Shown here: positions 8,777-17,072 of the stretch, piece by piece | Layout of the letters: the number at the start of each line of letters is the position of its first letter | Numbering within the stretch: position 1 is the first letter of the stretch | Assembly: GCA_015689645.1 (NCBI GenBank) | Contig: WVSM01000002.1 | Span: forward strand, 186,001-250,000 | From: Rhodobacterales bacterium HKCCE4037 | GTDB taxonomy: Bacteria; Pseudomonadota; Alphaproteobacteria; Rhodobacterales; Rhodobacteraceae | DNA: 64,000 bases | Reading direction: 5' to 3' | The notes under the pieces: generated by a model | Told to the model about the DNA's origin: nothing | Seen by the model: only the letters and a program-made list of their open reading frames with translations | Databases searched by the model: none | Position numbers and translations under genes: made by a program

Positions 8777-8895
8777 AAACTCGGGATGCGTTCGATTAAG
8801 AACGATGGCCCCTTCAGATCAGAATTTCGCGGTTGCCGCTCCGGAGAGGGAACGTCAGTCTCCCGACGAGCGACAGACAGGATAGGGAGGCCTAG

Positions 8896-10065
8896 ATGCG
8901 CGCAGGCCTGACCTTTCTGATCGTCGCCTATTGCCTCAGCCAGTTCTTCCGGGCGTTCCTCGCCGTGCTCAGCCCCGTGCTGATCGCGGACCTCGGCGCA
9001 ACCACGGCCGACCTTGCCCGCGCCTCCGGTCTCTGGTTCGCCACCTTCGCGCTGATGCAGCTTCCCGTGGGCTGGGCGCTCGACACCATCGGTCCGCGCC
9101 GCACCACATTCACCCTGTTCACCCTCGGCGCCGTCGGCGGTTGCATCGTCTTCGCCACGGCAACCACCCCGCTCTCCATCACCCTCGCCATGGCGCTGAT
9201 CGGCATGGGCTGCGCGCCGGTCCTGATGTCCACCTATTTCATCTTCGCCCGCACGTTTTCGCTCGCCGTGTTCGGCACGCTCGCGGGCGTCACGGTCGGT
9301 GTCAGCTCGCTCGGCAACCTGCTCTCCGCCGCCCCGCTCGCCGCCGCGGTGGAGGCCTTCGGCTGGCGCGAGACGCTCTGGGCCACCGCCGCCTTCACCA
9401 CGTTCATCGCGCTCGGCATCGGCGTCTTCGTCCGAGACCCGAAGAAGCCCGACGGCGAACAGCACGGCTCCTTCGCGGAACTCCTGCGCATCCGCGCCCT
9501 ATGGCCGATCCTGATCGGAATGTTCGTCTGCTACGGCCCCACGGCGGGCATCCGCGGCCTCTGGATCAGCCCCTACCTGACCGAACGCTTCGACGCGACG
9601 CTCGACCTCGTGGGCATCGCCACCCTTGCCCTGGGCCTAGCCATGGTGGCGGGCAATTTCCTCTACGGCCCCATCGACAGGATCACCGGCAGCCGCAAAT
9701 GGGCGATCTTCGGCGGCAACCTCGTCGTGGCGTTGCTGTGCCTGTCGTTCTTCATCCTGCCGCCCGCGACCGCCACGCTGGCCATTGTCCTCTTCGCCGC
9801 CATCGGCCTGTTCGGCGCGTCCTACCCGGCGACCATTTCCCATGGCCGAAGCTTCCTGCCGCCGCACCTGACCGGGCGCGGCGTGACACTTCTCAACCTG
9901 TTCGGAATGGGCGGCGCCGGGGTGATGCAATTCGCCTCGGGCCCGACGCACGTGGCCCTGACCCGATCCCTCGGGTCAGAGGCCGCATATGGCGCGTTGT
10001 TCGCGATTTTCGCCGTGGCGATCCTCGTGGGCCTCGCCCTCTACGCCACGTCGAAAGACGCTTAG
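8896..10065 (+). CDS. MFS transporter
   Basis: A 389-residue major facilitator protein with twelve predicted helices. The conserved loop WALDTIGPRRTT is the helix 2-3 GxxxDRxGxR motif in diverged form, and RDPKKPDGEQHG forms the central linker. The ATG at 8896 follows a purine-rich GATAGGGAGGCCTAG. It is divergent from the iron-binding-protein gene across 212 bp holding two iron boxes, so an iron or siderophore link is possible but the sequence does not name the substrate. Its stop overlaps the convergent helicase stop by four bases. Confidence 0.87.
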   Translation: MRAGLTFLIVAYCLSQFFRAFLAVLSPVLIADLGATTADLARASGLWFATFALMQLPVGWALDTIGPRRTTFTLFTLGAVGGCIVFATATTPLSITLAMALIGMGCAPVLMSTYFIFARTFSLAVFGTLAGVTVGVSSLGNLLSAAPLAAAVEAFGWRETLWATAAFTTFIALGIGVFVRDPKKPDGEQHGSFAELLRIRALWPILIGMFVCYGPTAGIRGLWISPYLTERFDATLDLVGIATLALGLAMVAGNFLYGPIDRITGSRKWAIFGGNLVVALLCLSFFILPPATATLAIVLFAAIGLFGASYPATISHGRSFLPPHLTGRGVTLLNLFGMGGAGVMQFASGPTHVALTRSLGSEAAYGALFAIFAVAILVGLALYATSKDA

Positions 10066-11354
10066 GCCGCGGACTTGCGCCGACGGTTCCGGCGCGGACG
10101 GCGCGGCTTGGCCTCGGCGCTGGCCGGCTTGGGCGCACGGTTGCGCTGACCGCCACCGCCACCACCACCACCACCGCCGCCACGACGGCGACTGCCACGG
10201 GAGGGTTTCTCGACCCGCACCGGCTCGGGCCGTTCCCCGAAGGCCACGGGAATGGAGATCTTCATCACCTTCTCGACGTCCTTCAGCAGATCGACCTCCT
10301 CGGCGGAGACCAGCGCAATCGCCTCACCTTCGCGGCCGGCGCGCGCGGTGCGGCCGATCCGGTGCACGTAATTGTCCGGCGTATCCGGCAATTCGTAGTT
10401 GATGACGTAAGCCACACCGGGAATGTCGATGCCCCGCGCGGCCACGTCGGTCGCCACGAGGATTTTCACCTCGCCATCGCGGAACGCCTTGATGGCGCGG
10501 TCGCGCTGGCCCTGGCTCTTGTTGCCGTGGATCGAGGCCGCGTTGAACCCGTCCTTCACAAGACCCTTCATAAGCTTCTCGCAGCCATGCTTGGTGCGTC
10601 CGAAGACCAGCACCAGCGCCTCGGGATCCTGCGAAAGAATCTCGCGCAGCGCATCACCCTTGTCGGCCTTCTCGACGAAGCGCACCGACTGGGTGATCTT
10701 GTCCGCCGCCTTGCCCGGGGGCGAAACCTGCACGCGCTTGGGGTCGGTCAGGTAGGCCCTGGACAGTTCTTCCATCTGCTTCGGCATGGTGGCCGAGAAC
10801 AGCATGGTCTGGCGCGGCGTGCCCAGTTCGGGCGCGATCCGGCGCAGGGCGTGGATGAACCCGAGGTCGAGCATCTGGTCCGCTTCGTCCAGCACGAGGT
10901 GCTGCACGGTGTCGAGGTGAATGGCCTTGCGGTCCATCAGGTCGATCAGGCGGCCCGGCGTCGCGACAAGGATGTCGGTGCCTTTCGCCAGCGTGTTGAT
11001 CTGCCGGTTGATGCTCTGCCCGCCGACGACCGTGGCGATCTTCACCGGCGTGTTGCGGGTGAACAGCTTCAAGTTGTCGGCGATCTGGTTCACCAGCTCG
11101 CGCGTCGGCGCAAGGATCAGCGCGCGGGCGGTTTTCGGCTCGGGCTTGCCGTGCAGGCCAAGCAGGTGCTCGATCAGCGGCAGGCCGAAGGCCAGCGTCT
11201 TGCCGGTGCCGGTCTGGGCGAGGCCCAGAATGTCATGCCCGTCGAGCGCCAGCGGAATCGCCTGGTTCTGGATCGGGGTGGGTTCGGTAAAGCCGTTTTC
11301 CTTGAGGGCTTTGGAAAGGCTCGGCTTCAGGCCGAGCATGTCGAAATCAAACAA
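10062..11354 (-). CDS. DEAD-box RNA helicase, RhlE type
   Basis: An ATP-dependent RNA helicase of 430 residues that likely remodels ribosomal or messenger RNA. The motifs occur in order: Q motif GFTEPTPIQNQAIP, motif I AQTGTGKT, Ia PTREL, II DEAD, III SAT, V ATDVAARGID and VI HRIGRTARAG. The C-terminus is a basic tail with a run of 11 glycines and several Arg-rich blocks, typical of RNA-binding tails in RhlE proteins. I chose the TTG at 11354 because GAAAGGA lies six bases upstream; the next ATG is at 11339 and has no such site. The gene follows a 512-bp upstream region with strong hairpins, which may be a long regulatory leader as is common for such helicases. Confidence 0.93.
   Translation of the reverse strand: MFDFDMLGLKPSLSKALKENGFTEPTPIQNQAIPLALDGHDILGLAQTGTGKTLAFGLPLIEHLLGLHGKPEPKTARALILAPTRELVNQIADNLKLFTRNTPVKIATVVGGQSINRQINTLAKGTDILVATPGRLIDLMDRKAIHLDTVQHLVLDEADQMLDLGFIHALRRIAPELGTPRQTMLFSATMPKQMEELSRAYLTDPKRVQVSPPGKAADKITQSVRFVEKADKGDALREILSQDPEALVLVFGRTKHGCEKLMKGLVKDGFNAASIHGNKSQGQRDRAIKAFRDGEVKILVATDVAARGIDIPGVAYVINYELPDTPDNYVHRIGRTARAGREGEAIALVSAEEVDLLKDVEKVMKISIPVAFGERPEPVRVEKPSRGSRRRGGGGGGGGGGGQRNRAPKPASAEAKPRRPRRNRRRKSAA
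10154..10185. repeat. Triplet repeat coding for polyglycine
   Basis: An imperfect run of CCA/CCG triplets encodes 11 consecutive glycines in the helicase tail. Such tracts can change length by replication slippage, which would vary the tail without shifting the frame. Confidence 0.7.
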
Positions 11355-11866
11355 TACGTATCCTTTCGGGTAAGTGCCGAACGGCACAAACCGGGAGGGC
11401 CACACGTCGCGTGCGGCCAAACGAGGGTGCGACCGGGCGGCTCATCCGCCGATCGTCAGAGCCCTGCGTGATGGGGGTCTGGGAATTCTGTTTCAGAGCT
11501 GCTGGCCCGATCCCGAAGCGAGTGGGAAGGCGACTGCTCACGCGGCAGTGCAGCATCCGATGGGCCGCATGTGGACGTGTGGGGGGCATAAGTCAAGCTT
11601 TGCCTGAAGGTTGTGCTCCGAACGAAGGGCAGCCCCTGACCCTGGGTGGGGGTGAAGCCCCCTCGTCGCGCCGCAAGCGCGCCTCCGGCACGACGGGAGG
11701 GTCGGGGGCTGCCCGGTGGTGCCCACCGGGCGGGAGGCTCATTCAACGCCAGCACCAATATCAGCGACCCTTATGACACCCTTCAGAACAAGTGTCGTGC
11801 CGCCCCCCTTCCCTTGTGCATCCCCTTCGCGTAAAGCCGCGCCGTCCCATTCGAAAGGATCAGATC
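11355..11866. other. 512-bp gene-free divergent region
   Basis: No convincing protein gene lies here; short frames on both strands lack ribosome sites and have no family features. The left two thirds would be the leader of the helicase gene and the right end carries the asd ribosome site (AAAGGA at 11854). The block 11628-11731 is strongly self-complementary and is listed separately. The size and structure allow a long regulated leader or a small RNA. Confidence 0.6.
11628..11731. repeat. Nested inverted-repeat element
   Basis: GGCAGCCCCTGACCCT (11628-11643) pairs with AGGGTCGGGGGCTGCC (11698-11713) over 16 bp with one mismatch. Inside are a GGGGG-TGAAG-CCCCC hairpin (11648-11662) and a second stem using CGTCG/CGACG and GCGC/GCGC. 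A further perfect hairpin with nine-pair stem, GCCCGGTGG/CCACCGGGC (11711-11731), follows at once and shares bases with the outer stem, so two exclusive folds are possible. It may be a structured RNA, a leader switch or a palindromic intergenic repeat. Confidence 0.6.
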
Positions 11867-12889
11867 ATGGGTTACCGAGTCGTCGTCGCGGGCGCCACGG
11901 GCAACGTGGGCCGCGAAATGCTGAACATCCTGGCCGAGCGCCAGTTTCCCGTCGATGAGATCGTCGCTCTGGCGTCGCGGAAATCGCTGGGGACCGAGTG
12001 CAGCTTCGGCGACAAGACCCTGAAAACCAAGGATCTCGACACGTTCGATTTCACCGGCTGGGACATCGCGCTGTTTGCCATCGGCTCGGACGCGACGAAG
12101 AAATACGCGCCCAAGGCCGCAAAATCTGGCTGCATCGTGATCGATAACTCCTCGCTGTACCGCTACGACCCGGAGATCCCGCTGGTCGTGCCGGAAGTGA
12201 ACCCCGAGGCGGTCGAGCAGGTGCACAACAAGAACATCATCGCCAACCCCAACTGTTCCACCGCGCAGATGGTCGTGGCGCTCAAGCCGCTCCATGACCG
12301 CGCCAAGATCAAGCGCGTTGTCGTGTCGACCTACCAGTCGGTTTCGGGTGCGGGCAAGGAAGGCATGGACGAACTCTGGAACCAGACCAAGGGCATGTAT
12401 GTCCCGGGTCAGGAGGTCGACCCTTCGAAATTCCAGCGCCAGATCGCCTTCAACGTGATCCCGCAGATCGACGTCTTCATGGAAGACGGCTCGACCAAGG
12501 AAGAATGGAAGATGGTCGTGGAGACCAAGAAGATCGTCGACCCCAAGATCAAGGTCACGGCCACCTGCGTGCGGGTGCCGGTCTTCGTCGGCCATTCCGA
12601 GTCGATCAACATCGAGTTCGAGGACTTTCTCGATGAGGAGGAGGCCCGCGATATCCTGCGCGAGGCGCCGGGCATCCTCGTCGTCGATAAGCGCGAACCG
12701 GGCGGCTACACGACGCCGATCGAATGCGTCGGCGACTACGCGACATTCATCAGCCGCATCCGCCAGGACCCGACGATCGAGAATGGCCTGAACCTGTGGT
12801 GCGTCAGCGACAACCTGCGCAAGGGCGCCGCCCTGAACGCGGTGCAGATCGCCGAAACCCTGGGTAACCGGGTGCTGAAAAAGGCCTGA
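11867..12889 (+). CDS. asd: Aspartate-semialdehyde dehydrogenase
   Basis: The enzyme reduces aspartyl phosphate to aspartate semialdehyde with NADPH, the branch point to lysine/diaminopimelate, threonine and methionine. The 340 residues include the nucleotide-binding GATGNVGREML at the N-terminus, the catalytic cysteine Cys130 in IIANPNCSTAQ, and the C-terminal NLWCVSDNLRKGAALNAVQIAE. The ATG at 11867 has AAAGGA seven bases upstream; an upstream in-frame start at 11792 has none. A perfect 26-bp palindrome with a T7 run terminates the transcript 71 bp later. Confidence 0.97.
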   Translation: MGYRVVVAGATGNVGREMLNILAERQFPVDEIVALASRKSLGTECSFGDKTLKTKDLDTFDFTGWDIALFAIGSDATKKYAPKAAKSGCIVIDNSSLYRYDPEIPLVVPEVNPEAVEQVHNKNIIANPNCSTAQMVVALKPLHDRAKIKRVVVSTYQSVSGAGKEGMDELWNQTKGMYVPGQEVDPSKFQRQIAFNVIPQIDVFMEDGSTKEEWKMVVETKKIVDPKIKVTATCVRVPVFVGHSESINIEFEDFLDEEEARDILREAPGILVVDKREPGGYTTPIECVGDYATFISRIRQDPTIENGLNLWCVSDNLRKGAALNAVQIAETLGNRVLKKA

Positions 12890-12959
12890 AACGGGATCTG
12901 GAAGGGGTTAAGGAAGAGTAAACGTTCTTCCGGAAATCATTCATAAACAGATACTTAAG

Positions 12960-12992
12960 CCAGGTGTGCAAGCTTGCACACCTGGTTTTTTT
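12960..12992 (+). terminator. Strong intrinsic terminator after asd
   Basis: CCAGGTGTGCAAG and its exact complement CTTGCACACCTGG form a 26-bp perfect palindrome at 12960-12985, followed by seven T residues. It is the clearest Rho-independent terminator in the window. Confidence 0.92.
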
Positions 12993-13127
12993 GTGCCCGG
13001 CCAAGGATCGCGCTCCGGGCCCCGTCCTAGAGATAGAACCGAACCCCGACGGCCCGGTTTTCCGCACCTTGTTCCAGGGCGGAGGCTGGCCGATTGTCTT
13101 GCTATCCAGATGAAGGACCGCCCCATC

Positions 13128-14825
13128 ATGAAACGCCTTTTCCTGACCACCGCCCTTTGTGCCGCCCTCCCCGTCGCCGCGCAGGCCGATGATTTCGTCG
13201 TCCGCGCCGACCTCACCGAAGCCCTCGTCTTCGCCAACGGCGCCGAGATGACCCGCAGCGGCTCCGTCATGCTGCCCGAGGGCCGCCACCGCCTGATCGT
13301 CGCCATGCCCGACCTCTTCGAGGCCCGCATGCCCCAGATGCGTGGCGCCGACGGCATGCGCCTCGGCGTACCGCAGCAGCTCCAGAACCACCCGATCGAG
13401 GAAGGCGCGCTGGACACGCCTGAGCAGGCCGAAGCCCGCGCGGACGTGGAGGCCGCCGAAGATGCATTGCAGGCGGCGCAGGACGCGCTGACCGAAGCCG
13501 ACGCCCAGATCCGCGCCATCGAGACCCAGCAGAATTACGTCGCCGCCATCCTGCGCGGGGGTGAGAACGGCGTCGCCATGCCCGAAGATCCCGCGCTCGT
13601 CCCGCAATTCCTCGCCACCCTCGGCGCCGAGACCGAGCGCCTGTCGCAGGAACGCCAAGCCTCGCAAGTCGCCCGCCGAGACCTCGCCGAAGCCGTGACC
13701 GAGGCGCAAACCGACCTCGCCCTCGCCACGCAGGCGCTGCGCGAGTTGCGCCCGCTCGGCACCCAGATCACCGCCTATGCCGTGGATGTGGAGGTCGCCG
13801 CAGAAGGCGAGTTGGCTTTTGAGTTGGACTACATAACCCACGCCGCCGGTTGGTCGCCCTCCTACGAGCTGGAACTGGATTCCGAGACCGGCCTGCTGGA
13901 GATCGAGCGTTTCGTCACCCTGCGCACTGGGGGGCAGGCGATCTGGAACGACGTCAACGTCACCTTCTCCACCGCCACGCCCGACCGTGCGCGCAGGCCG
14001 TCCGAACTGGCGTCCATCCCCGCGCGGATCGTGGACCCGGATGAGCTTCGCCCCGTTCCCATGCCGCGCACGCCGGCCCCGTTCGAAGACGCCGCGACCG
14101 TCGGGATCGCCCCGCAATCCCTGATCGCGGGCGCTGCTGCTCCCGCGGCTGAACCGGTGATCGCGGTGGAAGAGCGTGTCGGATCGCTTGGCGCGGAATT
14201 CGCGGGCCTGTCGATCACCTATCCCTACGGCGATCCGGTCAGCGTCGGCCCGTCGGGTGAGGCAACGCTCGCCTTCGACACGGTCGAGCTTGAGACCGAG
14301 ATGGAGAACCGCGCCGTTCCGCGCTTTGACGAGACCGCGTTCCTCGTCGCCATGGTCGATAACACGCTTGGCGAACCGATCCTGCCCGGTTCCGCCAGCT
14401 TCTTCCGCGATGGCGCGCTGATGGGTGAAGGCTACCTGCCCCTGATCGCAGCCGGTGCGGATGTGGAGATGGGCTTCGGTCCGCTCGACCACCTGCAACT
14501 GCGCTGGATCGATCGCTCGTTGGCCGAAGGTGACCGGGGCCTGTTCACAACCTCCACCACCCAATCGCGGGAACTCGCATTCGGCGTGACCAATTCGGGC
14601 ACCGAGGCGGAGGAAGTCCGCATCCTCTACGCCGTGCCGTTTGCCGAGCAGGAAGACCTCGACCTTGAAGTCACCCTGATGCCTCGCCCGACGGAAACCG
14701 ACGTGGACGACATGCGCGGCGTCAACGCGTGGGAGGTGACTGTCGAACCGGGAGAGGAGTTGCTGATCGAGTTGCAGGCCGACTTCGAATTCCCCGAGGG
14801 CCAGATCCTCGACTGGCGTCCTTAA
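13128..14825 (+). CDS. DUF4139 (MuiA-like) exported protein
   Basis: The protein has 565 residues with a signal peptide (MKRLFLTTALCAALPVAAQA). An N-terminal domain starting DDFVVRADLTEALVFANGAE fits DUF4140. An Ala/Glu/Gln-rich coiled coil covers about residues 95-205 (EAEDALQAAQDALTEAD region). The C-terminal DUF4139 domain begins near ITHAAGWSPSYELELD and ends TVEPGEELLIELQADFEFP. The family includes the mucoidy inhibitor A proteins; the molecular role is unknown. The ATG at 13128 has GAAGGA ten bases upstream, better than the ATG at 13110. It is monocistronic and convergent with a small gene, their TAA stops sharing TTAA. Confidence 0.85.
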   Translation: MKRLFLTTALCAALPVAAQADDFVVRADLTEALVFANGAEMTRSGSVMLPEGRHRLIVAMPDLFEARMPQMRGADGMRLGVPQQLQNHPIEEGALDTPEQAEARADVEAAEDALQAAQDALTEADAQIRAIETQQNYVAAILRGGENGVAMPEDPALVPQFLATLGAETERLSQERQASQVARRDLAEAVTEAQTDLALATQALRELRPLGTQITAYAVDVEVAAEGELAFELDYITHAAGWSPSYELELDSETGLLEIERFVTLRTGGQAIWNDVNVTFSTATPDRARRPSELASIPARIVDPDELRPVPMPRTPAPFEDAATVGIAPQSLIAGAAAPAAEPVIAVEERVGSLGAEFAGLSITYPYGDPVSVGPSGEATLAFDTVELETEMENRAVPRFDETAFLVAMVDNTLGEPILPGSASFFRDGALMGEGYLPLIAAGADVEMGFGPLDHLQLRWIDRSLAEGDRGLFTTSTTQSRELAFGVTNSGTEAEEVRILYAVPFAEQEDLDLEVTLMPRPTETDVDDMRGVNAWEVTVEPGEELLIELQADFEFPEGQILDWRP

Positions 14826-15055
14826 TCGTCCTCGATCAGGATGACATCTTCGCCCTCATCCCAGCCGTCCTGAAACAGGCTGGGGTGGGGGCACCTCGCT
14901 ACGGGTGGTTGCGGCGACAAGTCGGGCGCGAGCATGCCGACCAGCATCAGGTGCGCCAGCGTCGCCGGGGTCATGCCACGCGCCTGAGCTTGCCGGCGCA
15001 GGGCGGTGAGCGCCCCGGGCGGCAGGCTGATCGGGATCGGGGCGGACATCTCCAT
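14822..15055 (-). CDS. Small hypothetical protein, ribbon-helix-helix-like
   Basis: A 77-residue product whose first half (MSAPIPISLPPGALTALRR then QAQARGMTPATLAHLML) has the beta-strand / helix / helix pattern of a ribbon-helix-helix DNA-binding domain. The tail is acidic (DGWDEGEDVILIEDD). ATG at 15055 is favoured, with GGAG nine bases upstream; a GTG at 15064 and an ATG at 15049 are alternatives. The gene sits alone between convergent and co-directional neighbours without an obvious toxin partner. A DNA-binding role is only a shape-based guess. Confidence 0.6.
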   Translation of the reverse strand: MEMSAPIPISLPPGALTALRRQAQARGMTPATLAHLMLVGMLAPDLSPQPPVARCPHPSLFQDGWDEGEDVILIEDD

Positions 15056-15095
15056 GCCCCACACTCCACGTGATTCCGGTTAAGGCCGCGTTAAG

Positions 15096-15626
15096 TCAGC
15101 CCTCGACGGTCGCCCGTAGCCGGGCAAGGCCATCCTCGTAATCGGCGCCGACAATTCCATCCATCATCAATCCGACCCAGCGCCCGATGGGCCCGGCACC
15201 CATGTCGGCATCGAGGCCCCAGACCACGCGCGTGCCTTCGCCCTCTGGCACCAACCGCCACCAGGCGTCGGCCAGGCCCATGTCGCCGAAGTCGATCTCG
15301 GTGCGGACGCTCTCGTTCTCGACAAGCTCCACGATCTCCTGCCGGCCATTGCCGACATTCGGATGATCCGAAGTCCATACCATGACGTTGCCGACGCCGG
15401 TGTCGGGGCCGGAATACTCCACCTGCATATCCGGATCGAGGTCGTTCCACGGGGACCAGCCCGTGAACGCCTGAAGCGAACTGACATGGGGAAACACGGC
15501 TTCGGGTGGCGCGTCGATGACCACCTCACGCTCGACGATCACGTGCCGCGGCAGAAAGAGGCCGACGATCAGGAAGGCCGCGACAAGGGCCACGAGCCCG
15601 ATGATGATGTTCCGAGCCAGGCGCAT
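15096..15626 (-). CDS. SRPBCC-fold (polyketide cyclase-like) protein, membrane anchored
   Basis: The 176-residue protein begins with a membrane anchor (RLARNIIIGLVALVAAFLIVGLF), then the usual SRPBCC entry VEREVVIDAPPEAVFPHVSS with the W-rich GWSPWNDLD segment and a closing helix WVGLMMDGIVGADYEDGLARL. Members of this fold bind hydrophobic ligands in a deep pocket; the ligand is unknown. GGGGAGGGGAAC directly precedes the ATG at 15626, which is why that start is chosen over a GTG-type start nine codons upstream. Confidence 0.85.
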   Translation of the reverse strand: MRLARNIIIGLVALVAAFLIVGLFLPRHVIVEREVVIDAPPEAVFPHVSSLQAFTGWSPWNDLDPDMQVEYSGPDTGVGNVMVWTSDHPNVGNGRQEIVELVENESVRTEIDFGDMGLADAWWRLVPEGEGTRVVWGLDADMGAGPIGRWVGLMMDGIVGADYEDGLARLRATVEG

Positions 15627-15696
15627 GTTCCCCTCCCCTTGGCGCAACCACACAGGGCCAATCGTAGCACAGGTCGGGGCGCTCTGCGAAGCTGCG

Positions 15697-16008
15697 TCAG
15701 AACCGCTCGGCTCTCAGAACTTCGCAGTCGCTGACGGTGATCACGCCGATATGTCGTTCGACCAGCGGGAAGGCATTTTCGAGAAGGTTGTCCAACTTCT
15801 CGGGCGAGATGATGCAAAGCACCTGAACCATACCCTGGCCGCGGCTGATCTGGCCGTCACGGCTCCAGTTGCCGGACCGCCCCCCGCCGGCAAGAACCGG
15901 CAGGACGGAGTAGCCCGTGATCCCGGCGCTCTCCATGGCGTTGGTCAGTCGCGATTGCATGATCGCTTCGATGATGACGGCGACGCGTTTTGCCTTGTGG
16001 GTTTCCAT
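15697..16008 (-). CDS. SbtB-like PII-family regulator
   Basis: A 103-residue PII-like protein lying two bases after the SbtA gene. The sequence RLTNAMESAGITGYSVLPV, the T-loop-like GGGRSGNWSRDGQ region, and VQVLCIISPEKLDNLLENA match SbtB proteins, which bind adenyl nucleotides (including cAMP in cyanobacteria) and gate the SbtA bicarbonate transporter. The chain ends SDCEVLRAERF, so the C-terminal CGPEGC redox loop (R-loop) of cyanobacterial SbtB is absent. The coupling to SbtA implies joint translation. A regulatory role is inferred from family and position. Confidence 0.85.
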   Translation of the reverse strand: METHKAKRVAVIIEAIMQSRLTNAMESAGITGYSVLPVLAGGGRSGNWSRDGQISRGQGMVQVLCIISPEKLDNLLENAFPLVERHIGVITVSDCEVLRAERF

Positions 16009-16010
16009 GG

Positions 16011-16991
16011 TCAGCCTCCGGTCACGAGGGTGGCGACCGCCAGATACAACGGTATGCCGAGGGTCAGGTTGAAGGGGAATGTCACGCCCAGGGACAGGGT
16101 CAGATAGATCGACGGGTTTGCTTCGGGCAGCGCCACCCGCATGGCTGCCGGTACCGCGATGTAGGATGCCGACGCCGCCAGCGTCATGAACAGGACGATG
16201 CCTCCGGTGCTGAGTTCGAGCAGGCTGCCGGCGAGAAGGCCGAACATCGAGCCGATGACAGGCATGAGCACCCCGAACAGGAACAGGCCCGGTTTCAGCA
16301 CACCACGCGCCTCACGCAGGCCGCGTCCCGCGACGAGGCCCATATCCAGCAGGAACAGGCAGAGGACGCCCTGGAACGGCGTCACGATGAACGGCGCGAT
16401 CATGGTCAGCCCGTCGGTGCCGGTGATGACCCCGATCAGGAACGACCCGATCAGAAGCACGATACTGCCATTCAGCAGGATTTCGCGCAGGAGGCCGGCG
16501 TCCATTTTCGTCGTCCCCTTGCTGAAACGGGCGATGAGCCAGAGCGCGGACAGGATGGCAGGCGCTTCCATGACGGCGGCGACCGCGACCATGTAGCCCT
16601 CGGACGTGAGGCCCGCGCTTTGCACGACAGACGTGGCCGCGACGAATGTGACAATCGAGATCGAGCCGTAGTGACCGGCCACCGCAGCGGCATCGACGAC
16701 TGACAGCCGGGTCATCGCACGCAGCAGCATGAAGGCCACCAACGGCAGTGCGAAGGAAAGCACGAGGCCGGCCACGAGGGAAAGGAGCAGGGTCGCGTCG
16801 ATGCCGTTGTCAGCCACCGCAGCGCCGCCTTTGAAACCGATCGCGAAGAGCAAATAGATCGACATGCCCTTGGCGATCGCTTCCGGAATCGACAGGTCGG
16901 AGCGCGCGAAGGCGGCCATGACACCAAGGACGAAGAAAAGGATAATCGGCGACAACAGGTTGTCTGCAGCCAGCGCCAACATACCGTCCAT
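16011..16991 (-). CDS. Sodium-dependent bicarbonate transporter SbtA family
   Basis: The inner-membrane permease has 326 residues and about ten hydrophobic helices in two inverted halves. Family-type features include LLSPIILFFVLGVMAAF at the N-terminus, VAGHYGSISIVTFVAATS in the first half, and LFMTLAASASYIAVPAAMR in the second. SbtA moves Na+ and HCO3- together. It is followed two bases later by its PII-like partner SbtB and preceded 81 bp upstream by a beta-carbonic anhydrase. In a proteobacterium without visible carbon-fixation genes nearby, the module may feed anaplerotic carboxylases or pH control. Confidence 0.9.
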   Translation of the reverse strand: MDGMLALAADNLLSPIILFFVLGVMAAFARSDLSIPEAIAKGMSIYLLFAIGFKGGAAVADNGIDATLLLSLVAGLVLSFALPLVAFMLLRAMTRLSVVDAAAVAGHYGSISIVTFVAATSVVQSAGLTSEGYMVAVAAVMEAPAILSALWLIARFSKGTTKMDAGLLREILLNGSIVLLIGSFLIGVITGTDGLTMIAPFIVTPFQGVLCLFLLDMGLVAGRGLREARGVLKPGLFLFGVLMPVIGSMFGLLAGSLLELSTGGIVLFMTLAASASYIAVPAAMRVALPEANPSIYLTLSLGVTFPFNLTLGIPLYLAVATLVTGG

Positions 16992-17072
16992 CTCAAGCTC
17001 CGTTCGGGTCCGCCGGATCGTGGCGCTTCGATTAATCCGCGCGCCGCCCGGTCTTCAAGTCCGTGACGCCAG

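Noticed and set aside
8931-11471. An 846-codon plus-strand frame across the MFS and helicase genes
   Set aside because: It overlaps both genes in another frame or strand and shows only Arg/His/Pro-rich sequence.
11355-11866. Short open frames in the helicase/asd intergenic region
   Set aside because: None has a ribosome site or recognisable protein features, and they overlap the hairpin element.
11790-11866. A riboswitch before asd
   Set aside because: No known aptamer pattern (lysine or SAM type) could be seen in the short stretch before the start codon.
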